From contig OY997589.1 of NCBI GenBank assembly GCA_963921825.1, positions 70,974,523 through 71,038,522 of the forward strand: a DNA stretch of 64,000 bases, given 5' to 3'. Below, piece by piece: positions 32,851 through 44,052 of the stretch. This DNA comes from Erodium maritimum (Eukaryota; Streptophyta; Magnoliopsida; Geraniales; Geraniaceae). Both the position numbers and the translations under genes were made by a program. Position 1 is the stretch's first letter. The number at the start of each line of letters is the position of its first letter. Below the pieces are notes generated by a model. That model was not told the origin of the DNA, did no database searches, and saw only the letters and a list, made by a program, of their open reading frames with translations.

Positions 32851-34200
32851 TCCTCTCTTCTACGTCCTCGTGAGGTCCTATCTACCCATTAGAGTTTACT
32901 GTCGCCGCCGCCGTCCACCACGCCACCACCACGTCGTCGTCCTCCTCGCCTCCGTTGTCCTCTCCTCAGTCGCTCTCCGTCTCAGCCTGCTATCAATCCT
33001 CTCCCATTAGAGATGGTACCCCGTGTTTCACGCCGTCATCATGGTGAAGCGCACCCTCGGGTGCCATGGTCGTTGGAAAACCCTCCCCGGCCTCGCCCCA
33101 TCATGCTCGGCCAGCCCATGCCGCTTATGGCTGCGTACCACCGGGATGGGTGGCCTATGCAGGGAGAAGCCTCGGATCCATGGTGGTCGTACCCGCCGCC
33201 CTGGACCAGAGCACCGTCGATGGAGCCGGACCAGCTCCTCGAAGCCAGCCACTCGAACCACCGCCCGCGACTGGGTTGGCATCAGACGGTCCATCGCCAG
33301 GGCATCCATCACCAAGGCCTGGCCCCCGTCCCTCCACCGGAGCGTCCCGCTTAAATGCCTTACCTGTGGTTCCCGTCGCCTCGGATGTCATGGCCGTCGG
33401 CACAACCTAGGGGCTATGCAAGCCCTAGGGTGCATGCAAACCCTAGGGGATATGCAAGCCCGGGGGACCGTGGTATCCCGTTGAGGGTTTTGAGCCCGAG
33501 TCCAGTGGTCTCCAAACGACATGGGGGTGTCAGCACGACCCAGGCCGCAATCGTCGATCGGCACAAGGGAGAAATCACCAAACCCTAGGCTGCCTGGGAG
33601 TCCAAAGCCCCGGGTGAATCGCTATGCACTGAGCGACTCACCTTTGGTCCGCCGGGGGATTCTGAGATTAACTACCGCCATTGGACCCAGACCCAGGAAG
33701 ATCAAGACAAGACATAAGCCAGCGGCCCCGGAGGTACCAACTGAGCCTTTGATGCCGTCAGACACCACTGAACAGGAACAGGAAATGGAGTTAAGCCCGG
33801 TGGGATATAATCCCCCGGGGGATGAATGATTCCCCACGGCGGGAGTGGGAAGGACCGTCTGGGGCCTATACCCACAGACCCAGGACAACTGCAGCCGGGA
33901 GGTCTCGGGGAATCCGCAGTCAAGGCTACTTTTCAATCTATTTTCATTGTTTTAGGTCGAATAATACTTTGGCTAGTTAGGTTTAGTTTTGTGCTTTATT
34001 TCTCGTTTGAAACGTTGGATCGAGCAACTCTTGAGTTCGGATTCGCGAAACAAAGCAGACTATATGTATGGAACCATGTGCGTCCGACGGGCCACAGGCG
34101 GTTGGGACATAAAGCTGGTATCCGGGACTGATATGTCCCTCCTTATAAGCATGACGTTTAAACGTAATACAACTCCTTTTCTCCCGTTTCAAGAAAAAAA
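32851..34200 (+). mobile_element. Short LINE-like retroposon with perfect 12-bp TSD, no ORF2
   Basis: Flanked by TAATCATGGATG at 32839-32850 and 34201-34212, identical 12 of 12. The 3' end is AAGAAAAAAA. The 5' end, TCCTCTCTTCTACGTCC then GTGAGGTCC, aligns with the LINE at 3017 (CTCTTCTACCTCC, GTGAGGTCC). It has no endonuclease or RT. The GC-rich interior carries ORF1-like frames. It is therefore a 1.35-kb non-autonomous insertion, presumably moved by LINE enzymes. Confidence 0.75.
33521..33829 (+). pseudogene. ORF1-tail-like frame in the short LINE-like retroposon
   Basis: Proline- and arginine-rich frame with SPKPRVNRYALSDSPLVRRG and acidic end TTEQEQEMELSPVGYNPPGD. Low-complexity basic segments of this kind occur in plant LINE ORF1 tails, but no RRM or zinc knuckle is visible. 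Upstream 32990-33520 has overlapping GC-rich frames of unclear coding status. Assignment is by context and weak resemblance. Confidence 0.4.
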
Positions 34201-34212
34201 TAATCATGGATG

Positions 34213-34910
34213 CAAACGCAACGTGTGACGTGAGTTGACGTTCTCGACCGACTTGGCATGACCAATAGTGGGGCTATCAAATATAAATAAATAAGCTTTG
34301 GTAAAATAGCATATTAGGAGAAAAGAGATTAGGCGCGTCGAGTTATGTGGGACCTCCTTAATTTTGGCGCAAGTTGGCACACAAATGTGAACATCTTCAT
34401 CATCACATGGATTGTAAAGTAGATTGTGGTTCTGTTTATAATAATTTTTAATCTTTCCGTGAATTCTTATAAAATCTAAAAGGTCCAATCTTGGTCTCTT
34501 CCCACCGACCTTGCTAGTGGCTTTCGTGCTACATTAAAATATGGGATTTGAGGAGCCATATGAACTATCGATTCTCTCACATGCATTTTTTTTGTTTTTC
34601 TTAATTATTGTATAGCACTTGATCGACGTGAATATAGTGCGGATTTCAGAGGTCAAACAAACTAACCTTTAGATTGTAGTAAGAGGGCCACCCGAGCCAA
34701 CTGAATCAATCTTTCTTACTAAGGATCCACACCAATTAACTAAAGATTGTTTTTTTACACAAAATCGCGGTCGAACCAACTACATCTGAGCCGGTCAAAA
34801 AACATGTGTTCTGTTAGGGTTTCGCCATAATTAACGAAAACATAATCCTTCTTATCGGGACGGTTCAGTAACTCCCAGCCTTGGTCTGGTAATACATTTC
34901 CGTCGATAAG
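34213..34910. other. Intergenic AT-rich stretch
   Basis: No protein signature, TIR or LTR recognised. A 63-codon minus-strand frame at 34755-34946 resembles nothing I know and is probably antisense to LINE leader sequence. Confidence 0.4.
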
Positions 34911-36144
34911 GTGTCCCTCTTCCTCTACTCTTATCAATTTGTCCACAATCCTGAACCGACCCTCACCGCGAACACACCCTGGTTCTTCGCTTCTGTAAAT
35001 TCCAACCCCGAACTCCCCACCGCCACAATCTCCGCCCCTATCGCTCCGACATTCAGCCCCCTACAATATTCCCACACGAAGCCTCTCCAATCCGTCTCCC
35101 ACCGTATCTCGACTTCCGAACCCACAATTTCACATAGGTCACTCGAATCCCCAAATCCAATCGGGTCCACGGATTGCTTCCCTCGCACCCTGATCGTCAG
35201 AACTCTCGCCTAATCTATAGGGGTCATCGACATCAACCCTAGGTCTTTCCCAACCAACTCCCAGACCTCAATGCCAACGTCGCCTTGATCCTGGTTTTGG
35301 ACCGATCCCCAACCACAATTCATTTTTATTCGCGATCGGACTTGCGAATATTGGCATGGAATTGCCAAGTTATGGGCTCCCGTTTACACAAGTAGTAACT
35401 ACGCCATCTACTCCGGGATCACAGTCCTCATATTCTATTTCTCTCCGAAACAATTCTATCTATCAGAATTGTAGGCTCCTGTCTAGATCGTTGGGGTTCA
35501 GTGATTATATCTACGAACCAAAGACGGACACGCAACGGGGCATGGCGTTGTTTTGAGTATAAGGTATCATGGTGGATCTCCGTGCTAAAGATGGGCACCA
35601 TATTGATGTGTAACTCTCAGCTCCTGGGTATGATGATATTCGCCTTATGGGTATATATGGGGAGGCCAATCGGGGACATCGGGATCGAAATTGGGATCGC
35701 TTACGGAGGCTCCACACACACTCACACCCAAACTGGATTATCATTGGCAACTTCAATGACATTCTTAACCCGGATGAAACTATAGGCGGAGGGGAATACC
35801 CAACAAACTTAATAAACGATTTTTTTTCTAGGTAGTAGAGGAATTGGACCTTATTGACTTACCAATGACGGGTCATCAGTTCACGTGGTTCAAAGGACAA
35901 AACCGGGTAGGCGTATTTAAACAAGACTGGACAAAGCTCACATAACTGAATCTTTCTTCTCATCCCTCCCAGACTTGGAGCTTCGTAATACAGGGGTCAC
36001 TACATCAGATCATTGGCCTATTCTCCTCTCCCTTTCTCGGAAACCACTAAATCGTGGCCAACCAAAATTTCGATTCCAATCTCAATGGGTCCGGGATCCG
36101 GACCGTGGTAGAATAACACAACAATATTAGGATAAATATATGGG
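34911..36144 (+). pseudogene. Second LINE, 5' part: leader/ORF1 end and endonuclease
   Basis: 34911-35340 is a degenerate S/T/P-rich frame, perhaps an ORF1 tail. From about 35344 the endonuclease domain appears in scattered frames. Pieces are a start resembling LAWNCQ, then IYGEANRGHRDRNWDRLRRL, WIIIGNFNDILNPDETIGGG and LIDLPMTGHQFTWFKGQN, and SDHWPILL-like residues near 36005. The Athila element interrupts at 36145 and the LINE resumes at 48988. Confidence 0.75.
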
Positions 36145-37505
36145 TGATGTTGACGCATCTTAGCATTAAAAATGCCACATTTAGAGGGATTTTACAGTTA
36201 ATTTTAGCCCATTATTGCCTCACTCTCTCATGTTTTGCTCGTTTCTAGCGTTTTTCATGTTTCAAAGGGTATAGCTTGGAAAAGGAGCGAAAACACATAA
36301 AAAAAAGGGAAGAAATTCGAAAGCAACTGACAAAGTGGTGGAGCAGAGCAGGCATCACGGATCCGTGACCGAACCCGTCACGGGTAGGGTCACGGAGCCG
36401 TGACGAAGGCACAATTTGTTACAAATCGCTCTGCTCCGTCACGGATCCGTGACGGTGGCCGTGACGGAGGCCATCACGGAGCCGTGACGTGCGCGCAGAA
36501 CTGTTTCCCAAACTCGCTTCAGACTCGAGTTTTACCCCTTTTAAACCTAAAAATCAGCCTCCAATATATCTAACTTGTAATTCTGAGAGCTAAGAATAGA
36601 GGAGAGTTGAGAGCTAGCTTGAGGAGAGGATTTCCACTTGAAGAACATCATTGTAATCAAATATTGGGTATTGTATTTCTCTACTTTGGTCAATTATGAA
36701 GCTTTGTTCATGTTCATCGATGGTGTTTTCTTCTTCCTTGCTCATGAGTAACTAAAACCCCATAATCTAGGGTTATGGGGGATTAGAGATTGACTTTCCA
36801 ATGTGTTTGATTGTATGAATGAGGATTGTGTGGAATGACTTGATTTAAGGTTTGTATTTGATTTAATTTTAATGCTCTATCTCCTGGGTAAGCCTGATAG
36901 AAGGTGGGAATTGCAATCTGACACTCGTGAGAGGTGGGTAGTAATTAGGTCAGAAATCTTATACAAATTGGGTTTAAATCTAGACTAGTGATAGCTAGGT
37001 TAACACGATTGCAATAACCATAAGGTTCAAACTGAAAGTTAGAAATTATCAAAGAACGTAATGCTTTGGGTCTCCCTACATCCTGATTCGTGAGAGCTGG
37101 GTGGTTAGATTCCATTAGGGTCCGAAACAATGTGAGGAGTTAGGACTAGTTTGAGAGATAATTCGTTGCCCCTAAAATCAGAACAACTTCACAATGTTCA
37201 TCATCAGTTAAATGCATTGGAAACAGTCTCTATGAACCCACAACCTTAGATTACTTTTTCTCAGAATTAAAACTCTTCTAAGCTTTGTGATTATTGGTTC
37301 ACTGTCATTTCGTTTACTATTTACTTTTCATGTATTAAAACAAAACCATCATTTCATCGAAATAACTTGACAACGACTTTGATATAGAACGTGTTTGACT
37401 CATGCTCCCTTGGGTATGATAATTCGGAACTTAAATTCCAAAAATACTACTTGACGACCGGTACGCTTGCCGTGTCTTTTTCTGTGCTAAAAACACAGGG
37501 CGTCA
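36145..37505 (+). repeat. Athila 5' LTR
   Basis: TGATGTTGACGCATC to GGCGTCA, 1361 bp. It differs from the 3' LTR at some 35-40 positions by eye. The palindrome cluster lies at 36354-36489. CTGTG/CACAG around AAAAA forms a short hairpin just before the end. Confidence 0.93.
36354..36489. repeat. CACGG/CCGTG palindrome cluster in Athila 5' LTR
   Basis: ATCACGGATCCGTGACC, CCCGTCACGGG, GGTCACGGAGCCGTGACG, CGTCACGGATCCGTGACG, GGCCGTGACGGAGGCC and ATCACGGAGCCGTGACG lie within 136 bp. Copies are at 47830-47965 (3' LTR), and related clusters lie inside the element at 43279-43414 and 43913-44045. Confidence 0.88.
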
Positions 37506-37511
37506 AGTTAA

Positions 37512-37529
37512 TGGCGTCGTTGCCGGAGA
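37512..37529 (+). promoter_or_regulatory. Athila primer-binding site
   Basis: TGGCGTCGTTGCCGGAGA lies six bases after the 5' LTR. It closely resembles the tRNA-Asp-type PBS (TGGCGCCGTTGCC) used by Athila relatives. Confidence 0.75.
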
Positions 37530-37601
37530 GCAATTGAGCCAACCCTTTCTATAAAAGTTGTGTTTCGACTATTTCACTTTTTAATTTGTGCTTTTTAATT
37601 T

Positions 37602-40412
37602 ATGCTCACAAGATCTAAATCCACTCCAAGTGATTTGCTTAGTGATACAGATTTATGAGAAGTAGGAAAATTGAAGATAAGAGCTTTAAAGAAGAAACTT
37701 GGTGAGGGAAGTGTCAATTCAGACACAATGGAAAATGTGGGCACTGATGCCACTAGGCAAAATGAAGGAGGTGGACAACAGAATAACCAGGTGGTTCAAA
37801 GAAATCAACAAGAAGAACCTATAACTGTCGCGGAGCCACCAAGATATCTCTGTGACTATGGAACACCTCATACCAATAACCTACATCAGAGCATTCTCCA
37901 CCCACCAGTGGAAGCTCACACCTTCGAGATTAAAACCTCTACCATCCAATTACTCCTACAAAATACATTTAGCGGGAATCCAAACACGGATCCCGATCCT
38001 GGTGCACATTTGACTAAATTTAATGAGATTTGTGCTACTTTCAGGTACAATGGAGTGTCAGACGAAGCAATTAAATTGCGGGTCTTTAAGTTTAGTTTAA
38101 GGGATGCGACAGCTGACTGGATTTCAAGCCTACCTAACCACGCACTTACAACATGGGCTGATCTATCACAGAAGTTTCTAGCTAGATTCTACTCGCCAAG
38201 GAAGACTAAGGAGCTCAGAGCCAAGATCCAGAATTTTGCTCAATCGAACTTTGAATCACTAGCAGAAGCTTGGGCGCGATATAAAGGACTCATGAGGAAG
38301 TGTCCCCACCATGGACAAGAGTTGTGGTTGCAGCTGCAGACATTCTACCAAGGGTTAAACAGACCAAGTCAAGCAGAGCTGAACGCCGCATCTGGTGGTT
38401 CGTTCACCAAACACACTCTACAGGAATGCCAAGAGATTCTAGATAATATAATGGCCAATGATGCTTGGCATTCGGAAAGAGCACCTGGAGGGCCTATAGT
38501 CAGTTCAGCAGCAGAAATAAATCAAGTCATGGAGCAATCGAAAGAAATGAAGCTGATGATGGCAGGCATGCAGGGACAATCACCACAGCATAGTCCAATG
38601 GACTATGAGGAGGCTAACTGGGTGAATCATAATGGCAACCAAGGGAGGAAGTACGATCCTTATTCCAACACTTATAATGAGGGTTGGAAAGATCGCCCCG
38701 AGCTAAAATGGGGAGGAGATCAGAATCAAAGAAGCCAAAATCCCACACCTCCCGGATTCAATCGGAGACCTCAAAATCAGGCCAGCCAACCGAGAAATCC
38801 TCAACCTCAGCAAAATCCAGGTAACCAACAATCTTCTTCTGACCCAACTTCTTTAATTTTAAAAATGCTGCATGTACAGAAGGAGAAGAATAGGATACAT
38901 GAGGAGAAGAATAGGATACAGGACGAGGAGAATAGGAAAATCCATAAGCGGTTGGAGGAAAAAGATCAGCAGATAAGGGAGCTGCTTAGGAAACAAGCTG
39001 AAGCAGATAACAACTATAAATCAGTAAATACTCAGCTAGGACAGGTTGCCACAGCAGCAAACTACAGACCTCCAGGATCCCTACCGAGTGACACCGAGAG
39101 GAATCCTAGAGAAAATGCGCATGCAATTACTACAAGGAGTGGTAAGGTGGTGGAACCAGCAGAGAAGGAGAATGAGAAAGAGCTACCCCCAGAAATCTCT
39201 GTAGAACAAATTCAAGATCAAGAGCAAGAAGACTTAATAGAGGTAGTAAGCAGAGAGCACTCCACAGGTAAGAAGGTAAGGGAGCCCGTAGTTGATTCAG
39301 AAACCCGGACCCCACATCTTCCTTTCCCCTCTATTGTTAAAAAGTCTAAACATGATGATCAGTATGCTAAGTTCTTGAATGTGTTTAGGAAGCTTGAGAT
39401 TAATATTCCTTTTCTTGATGCAATTAAAAACATGCCTATTTATGCAAAATTCTTGAAGGATATTATATCTAATAAAAGGAAATACCAAGAGCATGAAAGG
39501 GTGAATTTAAGTGAGGAGTGTTCTGCTATCTTGCAGAATAAACTGCCTCCTAAATTGAAAGACCCGGGTAGCTTCACTATACCATGTGAAATGGGTTCCC
39601 TTTCATTTGCAAAAGCTTTGTGTGATTTAGGGGCTAGTATAAATTTGATGCCTTTAAATATTTTTAAGAAGTTAGGATTGAAAGAGGAATTAAAACCAAC
39701 TTCTATGTCCCTACAGCTAGCTGATAGATCTATTAAGTACCCTAGAGGGATTGTGGAAGATGTGTTGGTAAAAGTTGACAAATTTATCTTCCCTGCTGAC
39801 TTTGTTATCTTGGACATGCAGGAAGATTATGAAATTCCCCTAATCCTAGGAAGGCCATTCTTGGCCATAGCCCGAGCTCTTATTGATGTAGAGCAAGGGA
39901 AATTGACCATCCGATATGGCAAAGACGAAGTGGTTTTTAATGTTTTTAGATCCCTTAAACATGCTATAATTGATGATACTTGTTATAGGATTGATTTGAT
40001 TGATTCTGTAGTGCAGGAAAATTTTATCCCTAATGATCCTTTACTGGCATGTTTAATTAATGAGGATACAACCACTTACGATCTTATGCAGGATAAGGAA
40101 GCAGAGATGGTCAATCTCTTGGAGGCATGCCCTCCAAGAAAGAGGGATAGACCCCACACTCGTCTCACCTTGGAGGCGAGGCAAGGGCCTATGCTAAAAC
40201 CCTATGTTGAGAAAGCCCCGGAGCTTGAATTAAAACCCCTCCCAGACAATACTTTACCTGTAATAATTTCTTCTGAATTGTCTTCTCTACAGGAGGAAAA
40301 GCTGATGAGGGTGCTCAAGGAACATAAAAAGGCCTTTGGATGGACAGTGGCTGACATTAGAGGAATCAGCCCGTCAACATGTATGCACAAGATTTTAATG
40401 GAAGATACCTAA
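37602..40412 (+). pseudogene. Athila gag and aspartic protease
   Basis: The family start is at 37602 (MLTRSKSTPSDLLSDTDL) and is followed by TGA at 37656, probably from CGA. The open frame resumes at ATG 37671 for 913 codons. Retrotrans_gag is at about residues 80-240: LQNTFSGNPNTDPDPGAHL, RDATADWISSLPNHALTTW and KFLARFYSPRKTKELRAKI. A 21-bp tandem codes heptads EKNRIHE, EKNRIQD and EENRKIH near residue 405, a coiled coil. The protease active site is LCDLGASINLMPL near residue 650, ending ILGRPFLAIARALIDV. The frame ends at 40412, shifted from pol. Confidence 0.9.
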
Positions 40413-43108
40413 AACCAACTGTGCAACCACAAAGGAGGCTCAACCCATTAATGCAAGAGGTAGTAAAAAGGGAAATTATAAAGCTACTCGATGCAGGTAT
40501 TATCTATCCCATTTCTGATATTGCTTGGGTTAGTCATATTCAATGTGTGCCTAAGAAAGGGGGGATGACGGTAGTAACAAACAATAAGAATGAACTAATT
40601 CCTACTAGAACTGTTACAGGGTGGAGAGTATGTATAGACTATAGAAAATTGAATGATGCCACCCGAAAAGACCATTTTCCCTTGCCTTTTATTGATCAAA
40701 TGTTAGAAAAATTAGCTGGTCATGAATATTATTGCTTTCTAGATGGATATAGTGGGTATAATCAAATAGTTATAGCTCCCGAGGATCAAGAGAACACTAC
40801 TCTAACTTGCCCTTATGGAACATTTGCATATAGGAGAATGCCATTCGGTTTGTGTAATGCACCTGCTACATTACAAAGATGCATGACTGCTATTTTTCAT
40901 GACATGATTAGTGATTACCTTGAAGTATTTATGGATGGTTTCTCTATGTTTGGTTCTTCGTTTGATGATTGTTTAAATAATCTGCATAAAGTGTTGACTA
41001 GATGTGAAGAAACAAACCTTGTTCTTAATTGGGAAAAATGCCATCTTATGGTACAACAGGGAATTGTTTTAGGCCATAAAATCTCATCTAAAGGGATTGA
41101 GGTAGATAAGGCCAAAGTAGATGTAATAGGTAAATTACCTCCACCTATTAATATAAAAGGAATTAGAAGTTTCTTAGGACATGCAGGGTTCTATAGGAGA
41201 TTTATAAAGGGATTTTCTGAAATCTCTAAACCATTATGTAATTTGCTAGTCAAAGATATCCCTTTTAATTTTAATGATGGATGTTTGAAAAGCTTCTTAA
41301 CCTTAAAAGAAAAATTGGTAAATGCACCTGTAATGGTTAGTCCCGACTGGTCTCTACCCTTTGAATTGATATGTGATGCTAGTGATATAGCGGTAGGAGC
41401 AGTTTTAGGACAAATGAAAGATAAGGTTTTTCATACCATATACTATGCTAGTAGAGTTCTCAATGAGGCTCAATTAAATTATGCTACTACTGAAAAAGAA
41501 CTTTTAGCTGTGGTATTTGCATGTGACAAATTTCACCCATATCTTGTCTTATCCAAGGTTATAGTATACACTGACCATGCAGCTCTTAAGTACCTGTTTA
41601 GCAAGAAGGATGATAAGCCTAGATTGCTAAGGTGGATCTTACTACTACAAGAATTTGATTTGGAAATACGGGATAAGAAAGGAGTAGAGAATGTGATAGC
41701 AGACCACCTGTCTAGGATTGAGAATCCATATGAAGAGCTTAGTAAGCCTATAAATGAGGAGTTTCCAGATCAGCACCTATTCCAGGCAAAGCACATCGAA
41801 GCCCCGTGGTTTGCAAGTTTTGCAAACTACTTGGCAACTGGTGCTCTAATTCCTGACATGAAACCCTACCAGAAGAACAAATTCTTACATGATGTGAAAA
41901 ATTATTTTTGGGATGACCCTTTTCTGTTTAAAATTTGTGCAGATCAAATGGTGAGAAGATGTGTCCCCGAAGAGGAGCAAGAAGCTATTTTGCATCAATG
42001 TCACGGGGGTGATGTAGGAGGTCACTTTGGACCACAGAGGATAGCTCAAAAGGTACTTCAATCAGGTTTTTATAGGCCTAGCTTATTTCATCATGCTATT
42101 CGGTTTGTTGAGCAATGTGACAGGTGCCAAAGAACAGGAAATATATCAAAGAAGCATGAGATGCCTCTGAATGTTACCATAGAGGTAGAGTTGTTCGATG
42201 TGTGGAACATCGATTTCATGGGTCCATTCCCTAGATCTAACGGTATGGAATATGTACTAGTTGCAGTAGATTATGTGTCTAAATGGGTAGAGGCGATAGC
42301 CTTACCCACTAATGATGCCAAGCCGGTGGTTGCTTTCCTTAAGAAGCACATTTTTTCCCGGTTTGGCACACCCAGGGCAATAGTAAGCGATGGTGGGAAA
42401 CACTTTTGCAATAAAATATTTTGGAAACTTCTAAATCAATATGGAGTCACCCATCGCTTAGCTACACCCTACCATCCCCAAACTAGCGGGCAGGTGGAAG
42501 TTACCAATAGAGAATTAAAAAGTATTTTAGAAAAGACTGTTGATATGTCTAGGAGAAATTGGGCACAAAAGTTAGATGATGCACTTTGGGCATATAGAAC
42601 AACATATAAAACCCCTATTGGAATGTCACCGTATAAGATGGTATACGGGAAGTCATGTCACTTACCGTTAGAGTTACAACATAAAGCATATTGGGCGCTT
42701 AAGTTTTTAAATTTTGATGCTAATCTGTGTGCTGAAAAGAGGTTGATGCAGATTAATGAGCTGGACGAGTTTAGGTCCCTTTCTTATTTCAGCACTGAGC
42801 TATACAAGGAGCGCACCAAGATCGCCCATGATAAGAAAATTGTGCAAAGGGAGTTTAGGGAAGGAGATAGGGTCCTTCTCTATGACTCTCAGTTGAAGAT
42901 CTTCTCCAGAAAGCTCGTGTCCAAGTGGAGCGGGCCCTATAAAGTAACTTGAGTCTTATCAAAAGGGGCGGTAGAGATTTGTGATGAAACACGGCCCCCA
43001 TTTTTAGTCAATGGACATAGAATTAAGCATTATTATGGGGGACCGTTGGGACCAGAGGAGTGCCTATACCTGGAGGAGCCAGACTATGAGGATGAAGAGG
43101 CGGCCTAA
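40379..43108 (+). pseudogene. Athila pol: RT, RNase H, integrase
   Basis: Open 40379-42952, then a TGA followed by 51 in-frame codons to TAA at 43106-43108. [49 protein letters not shown]. The catalytic box is FMDGFSMFG near residue 185, where family members have FMDD, so one Asp is lost. RNase [43 protein letters not shown]. Integrase: [11 protein letters not shown] and CDRCQR zinc motif, NIDFMGPFP (D), [10 protein letters not shown] (D) and [12 protein letters not shown] (E), all intact. A one-base frameshift separates it from gag at about 40405. Confidence 0.92.
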
Positions 43109-43121
43109 ATCCGCCTTTTGA

Positions 43122-43171
43122 GTCGAGCTAACGACGTTAAAAAAAGCGCTTCTCGGGAGGCAACCCGAGGT
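43122..43171 (+). ncRNA. Conserved stem-loop after Athila pol
   Basis: GTCGAGCTAACGACGTTAA, an A-run, then the stem CTCGGG (43152-43157), loop AGGCAA, stem CCCGAG (43164-43169). TAACGACGTTA is itself an inverted repeat. A second copy at 45644-45692 has the same loop and compensated stem changes. It is a structured RNA element of unknown function, not an independent gene. Confidence 0.65.
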
Positions 43172-44052
43172 TATTTTGTGTTTATTTTCTTTTTTTCGTG
43201 AACTAATAGATGCATTTGTGTGCGGGATTGTCAGAGGAAGAAAAGGGGGATCAGAACAATCAAAAAGGGAAGCTACAGAGGGTCGGATCCGTGAGGAACT
43301 CTGTCACGGAGTCTGTCACGGATCTGTGACGAAGCAGAGGCGGAAATTAAAAACTGGAGCTTTATCACGGCTCCGTGAGGGAAGACGTCACGATAATGGT
43401 CACGGGTCCGTGATCGAGCAAGGAGAAGAAAAAAATAAAGGATCAGGTCGGGCGCCCCAATCAAGCAGGCCCAAGCCGAAGCCCAAGTTCCAGGCCCGGT
43501 CCGAAGTTCACCCAAGCCCACTCTCCCATTTGCCCATCTTGAGGCCCACTTATACAAACCCTTGGTCCATCTTCTTCTCCACATGCCTCCATCTTCTCCA
43601 CTTCCCCTTCTTCACCTTCACTTTCGAGCTCCACACAACCAGTTCACCACAACCCTAACTAAACGCCTCCATCTCCTTTTGTTCTTCCCCTTCAATCCCC
43701 CACTTGCCCAAACGCCTCCATCGTAAAACCCCCCCCCAACTCGGTTTCTTCCTCCATCCTCGAAACCTGCAGCTCCTCTTCACCTTCGGTTTCAAGCTCC
43801 GAACCTTCATCTTCAAACACCACGGGCTTCGGGTTGGCCTCGTCGCCGGCGTTCAGTGAAGGACCGCCGGATTTCCAGTCGCCGGCAAGCGACAGAGCTC
43901 CCGTCTGCAACACATCACGACTCCGGCCTGTAAGCCGTGACGGACAGCGTCACAACTTCGGCCTGTGCTCCGTCGTGGGACTTCTCACGGTTCCGATCAG
44001 CTCGCCGTCACGGACCGACTCACGGATCCGTGGTGACCGCCGTGACTGAACA
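43172..44052 (+). other. Athila inter-ORF region with two palindrome clusters
   Basis: No protein recognised; the 160-codon frame at 43176-43658 is low-complexity. CACGG/CCGTG palindromes cluster at 43279-43414 and 43913-44045. The second cluster ends just before the downstream ORF. Confidence 0.6.

Noticed and set aside
33013-33484. Possible proline/arginine-rich host gene
   Set aside because: Several overlapping frames in a GC-rich stretch, all within the TSD-bounded retroposon 32851-34200.
34755-34946. Minus-strand 63-residue ORF
   Set aside because: No recognised homology or gene context; likely chance or antisense to LINE leader.
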